A stretch of DNA of 10,617 nucleotides. Origin: Desulfovibrio sp. GTDB taxonomy: Bacteria > Desulfobacterota > Desulfovibrionia > Desulfovibrionales > Desulfovibrionaceae. Where the stretch lies: positions 1 to 10,617 of the forward strand of contig JAISXC010000065.1 of assembly GCA_031270875.1 (NCBI GenBank). The letters are read 5' to 3'. Positions within the stretch are counted from its first letter, which is position 1. Each line of letters begins with the position of its first letter. Positions 5,359-10,617 of this stretch are shown here, piece by piece. The notes beneath the pieces were generated by a model. That model worked only from the letters and a program-made list of their open reading frames with translations, searched no databases and was not told where the DNA came from. Made by a program: the position numbers and the translations under genes.

Positions 5359-7209
5359 TTAACCGGAATGTGGCAAATTCACTACAAAGCCGAGACCGTC
5401 GCGCAGAGCCTCGTGGATTCCTCCGGGCGTTTTTGAATCGCCGATAACGACGGCGTTGAAATGTTCCTTGATGTCCGCGGGAACATGGCTTCTGTATCCA
5501 ACTGCGACGAGGATATGGTCAAAGGCCCCGAATTCGGAAATTTCACCCCGCTTTTTGACATAAACGGCTTTCCCGTCCACCTTCGCCAGTCCCGTCCCGG
5601 TATGCACGGCAACACCGGCGTCACGCATCCGCCGCAGCATCCGGTTGAGACGCGTGGCATGCAAGTCCTTCCCCACCGCGTCCATGGCCTCAATGAGCGC
5701 AATTTTCGCGGCGGGGGCGTTCTCCATGATGTATTCCGCGCATTCCAGCCCGACCAGGCCGCCGCCGACCACAAGATACCGCCCATCCGCCGGAACGTCG
5801 GCGGTCAGAAGATCTTCCGCGCCCAACACGTGGGGGTGGGTTTCAAGCCCTTCAATCAGTAACCGGATCGGGGTGGCCCCGGTGGCCAAAACAACAAGGT
5901 CGGGTTTGTGCGCCGCGACGGTTTCCACATCGGCCGGGCACCGCCTGCGGACTTGCACATGCGCTTCCGCGACCTGCCGCTCAAGGCAAGTCAGCAGATC
6001 CTGAAGGACGCCCTTGTACGGCGGTTTTTTCGCAAGATGCAGCGTCCCTCCCAAAAATTCCCCGGCTTCGAGCAAGGTGACTTGCGCGCCGCTGCGGGCG
6101 GCGAGAGAAGCGCAGTTCATGCCGGCAACGCCCCCGCCCACCACGACGACGCGCCTGGGTTCCATCCGCGGCAGGGCAAGCATGTCCTGTCCGACAAAGG
6201 GGTTGACGCAGCAGGCCACGGGTTCCTGCCTGTGCAGGCGGAGCAGACAGTAATTGCAGGCGAGGCACGGCCTGATGGACGCATCGTCGCCGTTCATGGT
6301 CTTGCGCGCGTATTCAGGATCGGCAATGTACGCCCGGGCGGCCGCAATGAGATCAGCGTCGCCGTTTTCCGCGGCATCTCTGTAAACTTGCGGTCTGTCC
6401 AGTCTGCCGACGCCGACAACGGGTATGGAAACCCTGTCTTTGACGGCCCGCGCGAGATACAGCAGTGAACCGCGGTCGATCTCCATCGGCGGGCTCATCC
6501 TGTATTGGGTCACGCCGATGCCGCCGGAGGCGCTGATATAATCCACGCCGAGCTTCTCCAGGCGGGAGCAGATGTCCAGGGACTCCTCCAGGCCAAGACC
6601 ATCGTTCACGAAATCCGCAATGCTCAACCTGACGCCGAGAAGCGTCTTGCCGCCGATGCTTTCCCGGATGGAGGCGGCTACTTTGCCCAGCAGACGAAAA
6701 CGGTTGTCCGGAGAACCGCCGTACTCGTCATCGCGATGGTTGAAATGGGGCGAAAGGAAGCAGTTCAGCCAGTAATCGTGGCAGGCGTGTAACTCAATCG
6801 CGTCAAAACCGCATTTTTCGGCCCTGCGGGCGGCATGGACAAAGGCTTCGGCATAGCCCGCGATTTCGTCCGGGCGGAACATTTCCGGCGGTTTGCCCAC
6901 ACTTTTGAAACTGATCTGCACGGCGGTCCGGCAATGCCTTCCCAGTGTCTCGACCAGATGGGAGAGACCGGGCACTGTGGCGTCATCATGGATACCGAGC
7001 TGCCGGCCGAACCCCCTGCCGTCAGGATGAACAAACACCCCGCCCAGCACGATCAGACCGACACCGCCCCTGGCTCTGGCCAGGTAGAAATCCCGGTAAT
7101 CCCGGCTGACCCGCCCGTTCTCCTCCGCGCAGTTCGGCACCATGGGCGCCAGGACCGCCCTGTTTTTAAAGACTACATCTCTGACGGCAAATGCTTCGCT
7201 CAACAGCAT
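5359..7209 (-). CDS. FMN/4Fe-4S/FAD oxidoreductase of the old yellow enzyme, dienoyl-CoA reductase/TMADH type
   Basis: A 616-residue cytoplasmic flavoprotein. Residues 1 to about 335 form the FMN-binding TIM barrel: KNRAVLAPMVPN near the start, the catalytic His141-x2-His144-x-Tyr146 region, FLSPHFNHRDDEYGGSPDNR (151-170), and the 290s ARAYIADPEY. A 4Fe-4S motif follows, with Cys315, Cys318, Cys321 and Cys333 or Cys334 in RPCLACNYC...ACCVNP. Then come an FAD Rossmann motif VVVVGGGVAGMNCA (354-367) with Glu381, a nested NAD(P) motif VVGGGLVGLECAEY (480-493), and LATGATP. This layout is that of E. coli 2,4-dienoyl-CoA reductase, BaiCD/BaiH and trimethylamine dehydrogenase. The start ATG at 7209-7207 has GGAG seven bases upstream, 29 bases after the regulator stop. 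In this operon a reduction or oxidation of an activated C=C bond in the transported acid or its CoA ester is the likeliest role; the substrate is unknown. Confidence 0.9.
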   Translation of the reverse strand: MLLSEAFAVRDVVFKNRAVLAPMVPNCAEENGRVSRDYRDFYLARARGGVGLIVLGGVFVHPDGRGFGRQLGIHDDATVPGLSHLVETLGRHCRTAVQISFKSVGKPPEMFRPDEIAGYAEAFVHAARRAEKCGFDAIELHACHDYWLNCFLSPHFNHRDDEYGGSPDNRFRLLGKVAASIRESIGGKTLLGVRLSIADFVNDGLGLEESLDICSRLEKLGVDYISASGGIGVTQYRMSPPMEIDRGSLLYLARAVKDRVSIPVVGVGRLDRPQVYRDAAENGDADLIAAARAYIADPEYARKTMNGDDASIRPCLACNYCLLRLHRQEPVACCVNPFVGQDMLALPRMEPRRVVVVGGGVAGMNCASLAARSGAQVTLLEAGEFLGGTLHLAKKPPYKGVLQDLLTCLERQVAEAHVQVRRRCPADVETVAAHKPDLVVLATGATPIRLLIEGLETHPHVLGAEDLLTADVPADGRYLVVGGGLVGLECAEYIMENAPAAKIALIEAMDAVGKDLHATRLNRMLRRMRDAGVAVHTGTGLAKVDGKAVYVKKRGEISEFGAFDHILVAVGYRSHVPADIKEHFNAVVIGDSKTPGGIHEALRDGLGFVVNLPHSG

Positions 7210-7234
7210 GATCAGACTCCGCGAAAATATTATG

Positions 7235-7248
7235 CCCGCTAGGGCGGG
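7235..7248 (-). other. Short hairpin at the regulator stop codon
   Basis: CCCGC (7235-7239) and GCGGG (7244-7248) pair around a four-base loop that includes part of the regulator's TAG stop. It occupies the short gap before the oxidoreductase ribosome site. It is small and could be chance in GC-rich DNA. Confidence 0.3.
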
Positions 7249-7973
7249 AACGGCGCATTCGGACCCCGGATCCGGCCGGAATCTTCCCCGGCGACCACCG
7301 GTTCGCGAAGAAACGCATTCAATTCGACGGCGAAAATTGTCTGAAAATAGGAAGAAACATTTTCCCTGAAAGCAACATTGTGATCTATAACGCTTTTCTC
7401 AATATTTTCCCAATCATGGTTCCTGAGATGCGTTATCATATCCATATGGGTTCGTATGGCGTAATCCGACCTTTCATTATACTGCGACATGAACCAAATC
7501 CGCTGGCACTCCGTATAGAGGGATTCCATGATCCGGTAAAGCTGCGCGTTATTGGCGGATTTCGCCATCGCAAGATGTACCCCGGCATCGAACATGACGC
7601 GCATGTATTTGTTGTTCGCGATGGATTCGGTGTTGTCCCCGATATATTTCTCAATCGCGTCGACCTGTTTCGACGTGATCCGCGACGAAGCCAGAAACAT
7701 CGTATAGCGCTCAAGGTACAGCCTGTTCTCGATGACTTCGTGAATCGCGACAAAATCAATATTCTTGACAAAAAAACCCCTGTTCGCATCAAGCGTGACA
7801 AGGTTTTCCGCCTGCAACTGCAGCAACGCCTCGCGCAACGGGGTTATGCCGATACCCAGGGATTGCTGCAACGCCTCGCGGTCAAGGGAAGCCCCGGGCC
7901 GCAGTTTGAGCGTGACAATATTCTCCTTTATGAGGTGATATGCTTTTTCGCGGAGGCTTTCTTTCCCTTTCAT
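7239..7973 (-). CDS. GntR-family transcriptional regulator, FadR/FCD subfamily
   Basis: A 244-residue DNA-binding repressor or activator, the first gene of the minus-strand operon. The winged helix occupies about residues 4-70, with the GntR pattern LREKAYHLIKENIVTLKLRP, then the LGIGITPLREALLQLQAENL recognition region and the FFVKN wing. The FCD effector domain follows, with likely metal ligands Asp129, His133, His176 and His198 (MFDAGVH, THMDMI, IDHN). Such domains commonly bind carboxylates through a metal, which fits an organic acid as effector. The chosen start is ATG at 7973-7971 (MKGKESLREK), which follows a TATAAT box at a plausible distance though without a clear ribosome site. ATG at 7997 overlaps that box. 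The C-terminal tail beyond residue 215 is proline- and glycine-containing and lies outside the domain. It probably regulates its own operon. Confidence 0.9.
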   Translation of the reverse strand: MKGKESLREKAYHLIKENIVTLKLRPGASLDREALQQSLGIGITPLREALLQLQAENLVTLDANRGFFVKNIDFVAIHEVIENRLYLERYTMFLASSRITSKQVDAIEKYIGDNTESIANNKYMRVMFDAGVHLAMAKSANNAQLYRIMESLYTECQRIWFMSQYNERSDYAIRTHMDMITHLRNHDWENIEKSVIDHNVAFRENVSSYFQTIFAVELNAFLREPVVAGEDSGRIRGPNAPFPP

Positions 7974-7995
7974 CCCGGACCGCGCATGAGTTCGC

Positions 7996-8029
7996 ATTAT
8001 ACATTTTAAATATATTTTCAATATATTTT
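7996..8029 (-). promoter_or_regulatory. AT-rich candidate promoter/operator of the GntR-led operon
   Basis: On the minus strand a perfect TATAAT occupies 8001-7996, about 23 bases before the regulator start. Upstream are two copies of the self-complementary octamer AATATATT at 8009-8016 and 8020-8027, 11 bases apart, i.e. one helical turn. No good -35 hexamer sits at 17 bases (TTGAAA occurs only 14 away), so the promoter may need an activator. The duplicated palindrome in an otherwise GC-rich region is a candidate site for the GntR protein; this is inference. Confidence 0.5.
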
Positions 8030-8187
8030 ATTTCCAACCGGATTGTCAACACGAAAAATTGCCGCCGGAAAAATTTCCTCCGGAAAAACCGGCCTGTCCG
8101 GGGAGGCGCGAGGCTGATTTTCCGTGATAAAATTCCGCCCTCATTCCCGCTTCTGCGGAAGGAAGATAAAAAAACGCGGAAATGGGC

Positions 8188-8217
8188 TTGACGCAAATTC
8201 CCACATCCGGTTATCAT
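8188..8217 (+). promoter_or_regulatory. Sigma70-like promoter for the RsbRD-dsrMK genes
   Basis: TTGACG (8188-8193) and TATCAT (8212-8217) are separated by 18 bases; each matches its consensus at five of six positions. Transcription would start near 8224 and leave a leader of about 80 bases before the first gene at 8305. This is the best promoter-like pair in the intergenic region on the plus strand. Confidence 0.5.
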
Positions 8218-8304
8218 AAAAAGACTTGCGATATGTCTTGCGCATGCCCGAACGCGGCATGGCGCATGGTCATGCGGATCGGCCGGGTCGGGGCATGTGG
8301 TGAT

Positions 8305-8829
8305 ATGAACTTGCTGGAATGTTTTCGCAATTACAAAGAAGAGATGCTCCGCCTGTGGGCAGAGGCGGTGTATGCCGCCAGCCCTTTTGACGCGAAGGGA
8401 CTGTTGAGAACAGTGACGGATCCTTTCGGCAATCCCGGAGCGGACATGATCAGGGAGGCGGCGGGCGCTCTTTACGGCGCCGTCGCGGGCGAGGAAACAA
8501 CCGTCGCGGACGTCAAGGCCGCCCTGGAACGCTTCGTGAAACTGCGCGCCGTGCAGCAGGGCGCGCCAAGCCAGGCCCTGGGAATTTTTTATCTGCTCAA
8601 GCCCATCATGCGCGGACTCCTTTTGCCGCACTGCACGGCCCCCGAAGACGTCAATGCCTATCTGGCCGCGGAATCCCGGCTGGACAGTCTGGCCCTTCTG
8701 GCTTTCGACATGTACATGGCGGCCCGTGAAACGCTGGCGGAATCCCGCGTCGAGGAGATCCGCAGCCAGCATGCCCAGTTGACGCGATGGGCGCGGGAGA
8801 ACAGGGGAAACCCGTTTATTGCGGGCTGA
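8305..8829 (+). CDS. RsbRD N-terminal-domain protein upstream of dsrMK
   Basis: A 174-residue soluble, mostly helical protein resembling the RsbT co-antagonist RsbRD N-terminal domain, which in other bacteria is a globin-like sensor module of stressosome proteins. Characteristic features are the opening LLECFRNYKEEMLRLWAEAV, the DPFGNPGADMIREA segment (residues 39-52) and ALGIFYLLKPIMRGLL before the C-terminal helix. There is no STAS domain. The start ATG at 8305 is chosen because upstream in-frame ATGs would lie inside the leader and add a sequence with no family likeness; the ribosome site is weak. It ends 26 bases before dsrM and is probably co-transcribed with it. I recall genes of this type ahead of dsrMKJOP in desulfovibrios. 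Its function is not established; sensing or a DsrMKJOP-related role is inference. Confidence 0.75.
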   Translation: MNLLECFRNYKEEMLRLWAEAVYAASPFDAKGLLRTVTDPFGNPGADMIREAAGALYGAVAGEETTVADVKAALERFVKLRAVQQGAPSQALGIFYLLKPIMRGLLLPHCTAPEDVNAYLAAESRLDSLALLAFDMYMAARETLAESRVEEIRSQHAQLTRWARENRGNPFIAG

Positions 8830-8855
8830 GACAAAAATACCTAGTGAGGTGGGGA

Positions 8856-9872
8856 ATGTTTCTGTCGTTATTGCTGGTTCTGCTCATAGGGGCCGTGGCC
8901 TGGGCGGGTTCCGCCGCCGGCTTTGCCCCCTTGTTCGGCGTGGCGCTGCCGTATCTGGCGGCGGCCGTTTTCATCGGCGGCATGATCTGGCGCATGGCGT
9001 ACTGGGCGAAATCGCCCGTCCCTTTCCGAATTCCCACTACCGGGGGGCAGGAGCAATCGCTTGACTTCATCAGACAGGCCAGAATTGACTGTCCGAGCAC
9101 GCGGGCGGGCGTGTTCGCGCGCATGTTTCTGGAAATTTTCCTCTTCCGCTCCCTTTTCCGCAACACCTTGGCCGACGTGCGCGATCCGGCCGCGGGCAAC
9201 GGCCCGGGGACCGTTTATTATTCCTCAAAATGGCTCTGGTGCTTCGGTCTGCTTTTTCACTACTGCTTCCTGCTGGTTTTCCTCCGGCATTTCCGCTTCT
9301 TCATGGAACCCGTGCCCCAGTGGGTGACATTGCTTGAAACTCTGGACGGCATCATGCAGGTTGGAGCCCCGCGTTTTTTCATGACCGGCGGCATACTGCT
9401 TGTCGCGCTGCTTTTCCTCCTGGGGCGGCGTGTTTTCAATGCGCGGCTGCGCTGCATTTCCCTCGCCAGCGACTACTTTCCCCTGTGGCTGCTTCTTGGC
9501 GTCGTGTGCACGGGCATCTGGCTGCGCTACCTCGACAAAACGGAGATCGCCATGGTCAAGGTGTTCATTATGGGAGTCACGCAGTTCTCGCCGGTTTCGG
9601 CGGAAGGCATCGCCCCCCTCTTCTTTGTGCATGTCACGCTGGTATCCACGCTGTTGCTGTATTTTCCCTTTTCCAAGCTCACGCACATGGCGGGCGTGTT
9701 TTTCAGCCCCACGCGCAACACGGCGAACGACTCACGCCGCATCCGCCATATCAATCCCTGGAATCCTCCGAAACAGTACTTCACCTACGCCGAATATGAG
9801 GACGCATACCGCAACGCCATGGCCGGGGCCGGTCTGCCGCTGGAAAAAGAACCCGACAAGGCCGCTGAGTAA
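8856..9872 (+). CDS. dsrM: DsrM, haem b membrane subunit of the DsrMKJOP complex
   Basis: A 338-residue integral membrane protein of the NarI-like haem b family. It is part of the DsrMKJOP complex, which links the menaquinone pool to dissimilatory sulfite reduction. Membrane segments fall at about residues 2-20, 27-45, 126-147, 176-190, 207-223 and 252-271. The signature PVPFRIPTTGGQEQSLDFIR (55-74), then RIDCPST, is highly typical of DsrM. Candidate haem ligands are His135, His145, His259 and His277. The start is ATG at 8856, preceded by GAGG six bases upstream and starting directly with the first membrane helix; the open frame begins earlier inside the previous gene. Stop TAA at 9870-9872 overlaps the AAGGAG of dsrK, 11 bases before that start. 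Confidence 0.93.
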   Translation: MFLSLLLVLLIGAVAWAGSAAGFAPLFGVALPYLAAAVFIGGMIWRMAYWAKSPVPFRIPTTGGQEQSLDFIRQARIDCPSTRAGVFARMFLEIFLFRSLFRNTLADVRDPAAGNGPGTVYYSSKWLWCFGLLFHYCFLLVFLRHFRFFMEPVPQWVTLLETLDGIMQVGAPRFFMTGGILLVALLFLLGRRVFNARLRCISLASDYFPLWLLLGVVCTGIWLRYLDKTEIAMVKVFIMGVTQFSPVSAEGIAPLFFVHVTLVSTLLLYFPFSKLTHMAGVFFSPTRNTANDSRRIRHINPWNPPKQYFTYAEYEDAYRNAMAGAGLPLEKEPDKAAE

Positions 9873-9883
9873 GGAGTCGCATC

Positions 9884-10617
9884 ATGGCCAAGCTACCCAC
9901 GCCGCAAGATCTCATAGCCACGCGCCCTCCCCTTCCGGAGGAGCATTGGCTTGACGTCAAACCCGAATTTGTGCCGGGCAGTTTCTGCTACCCCGCCAAA
10001 AAAGACACCATGGAACTTTTGCACATGCCCAATCCCCACGAATGGGATCCCGCGGCCGACGACTGGGGGCTGCCGGAAAACTGGGAGCGGGTTCTTTGCG
10101 ACGCCTTTGCCGACAGGCTTGAAAAACACCGCTCACTGAAACTTTTTATGGATATCTGTGTGCGCTGTGGAGCCTGTGCGGACAAATGCCATTTTTTCCT
10201 TGGCACCAACGACCCGAAAAACATGCCCGTTTTGCGGGCGGAATTGCTGCGCTCGCTCTACCGCCGCGACCACACCATGCTCGGCAAAATCCTGGGCAGG
10301 ACTGTGGGCGCGCGCGCTTGGGACAAAAGCGTCGTCAAGGAACTTTTCTACTACGCGTACCAGTGTACGGAATGCCGCCGCTGTTCGCTTTTCTGCCCCT
10401 ACGGCATCGACACGGCGGAAATAACCATGATTGTCAGGGAACTCCTGCACGAAGTGGGCCTCGGCACGCACTGGATCATGGATCCCGTAAAAAATTGCAG
10501 CTTCACCGGCAACCATCTGGGCATTCAGCCGCACTCCTTTGTGGAAATCGTTGAAATGCTGGCCGACGACTGCGAAACCGTTACCGGAATCCGCCCCAAA
10601 ACGCCCTTCAACAAAAA
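9884..10617 (+). CDS. dsrK: DsrK, 4Fe-4S catalytic-type subunit (3' end outside window)
   Basis: The cytoplasm-facing, HdrD-like iron-sulfur subunit that partners with DsrM and is proposed to act on the DsrC trisulfide or disulfide. The start ATG at 9884 has AAGGAG at 9871-9876. The frame stays open to the window end, giving 244 residues of an expected length of around 550. Two ferredoxin-type clusters are visible: Cys92-x2-Cys95-x2-Cys98-x3-Cys102 (CVRCGACADKC) and Cys161-x2-Cys164-x2-Cys167-x3-Cys171 (CTECRRCSLFC, then PYG). The N-terminal part includes ELLHMPNPHEWDPAADDWGL, which I associate with DsrK. The CCG-type domains carrying the special catalytic cluster would lie beyond the window, as would dsrJOP. 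Confidence 0.93.
   Translation, partial: MAKLPTPQDLIATRPPLPEEHWLDVKPEFVPGSFCYPAKKDTMELLHMPNPHEWDPAADDWGLPENWERVLCDAFADRLEKHRSLKLFMDICVRCGACADKCHFFLGTNDPKNMPVLRAELLRSLYRRDHTMLGKILGRTVGARAWDKSVVKELFYYAYQCTECRRCSLFCPYGIDTAEITMIVRELLHEVGLGTHWIMDPVKNCSFTGNHLGIQPHSFVEIVEMLADDCETVTGIRPKTPFNK

Larger units (their letters stand above)
7974..8304. other. Divergent gene-free region between the GntR regulator and the dsr-associated genes
   Basis: This 331-base stretch holds no gene I can support. Besides the two promoter candidates listed separately, it has a nine-base direct repeat CCGGAAAAA at 8065-8073 and 8080-8088. It also has a 6-bp inverted repeat TTCCGC/GCGGAA (8133-8138 and 8155-8160). In the presumed dsr leader there is a small stem AAGAC/GTCTT (8221-8225, 8235-8239) and a CATGCC/GGCATG stem (8243-8248, 8256-8261). 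Open frames crossing it have no ribosome site or family resemblance. Confidence 0.5.

Noticed and set aside
7882..8772. A 296-codon minus-strand open frame crossing the divergent region
   Set aside because: It overlaps the RsbRD-type gene and the regulator start antisense or out of frame, and its composition is arginine- and histidine-rich as in shadow frames.
1..10617. CRISPR arrays, tRNA or rRNA genes, attachment sites
   Set aside because: No regularly spaced repeats, cloverleaf-like sequence or rRNA-like stretch was recognised on reading both strands.

Overview
The window looks like a chromosomal stretch from a sulfate- or sulfite-reducing deltaproteobacterium of the Desulfovibrionaceae type. 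The main reason is the start of a dsrMK operon at the right edge, preceded by an RsbRD-N-like gene, together with a GC-rich coding style with strong AAGGAG-type ribosome binding sites. The assignment is inferred from gene content only; no rRNA is present.

Layout. Bases 1-507 (+) are the 3' end of a SufS-type cysteine desulfurase. Directly behind it (about 508-686, +) lies the frameshifted C-terminal tail of an IS5-like DDE transposase. From about 7973 down to 683 (-) runs a compact seven-gene cluster that reads as one operon: GntR/FCD regulator, a large FMN/4Fe-4S/FAD old-yellow-enzyme-type oxidoreductase, TRAP transporter DctP, DctQ and DctM, a maleate isomerase/arylmalonate decarboxylase-family enzyme with both catalytic cysteines, and a second, single-cysteine Asp/Glu racemase-superfamily protein. 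A 331-base divergent, gene-free region (7974-8304) carries an AT-rich candidate operator/promoter for the regulator and a good sigma70-like promoter pointing into the dsr genes. From 8305 (+) come an RsbRD-N-domain protein, DsrM (haem b membrane subunit) and DsrK (4Fe-4S subunit, cut by the window end).

How the genes may work together. The left-facing operon looks like a self-regulated uptake and catabolism module for an organic acid. DctPQM would import it using an ion gradient, the two cysteine-dependent superfamily enzymes would isomerise, racemise or cleave it, and the oxidoreductase would reduce or oxidise a C=C or related bond. The substrate cannot be read from the sequence; an unsaturated or 2-substituted dicarboxylate is a reasonable guess. 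The module sits between two energy/sulfur-metabolism loci (sufS, dsr) and has an IS scar at its 3' boundary, so it has the appearance of an accessory island. Most of its intergenic gaps contain a stem-loop, which suggests segmental control of the polycistronic mRNA.
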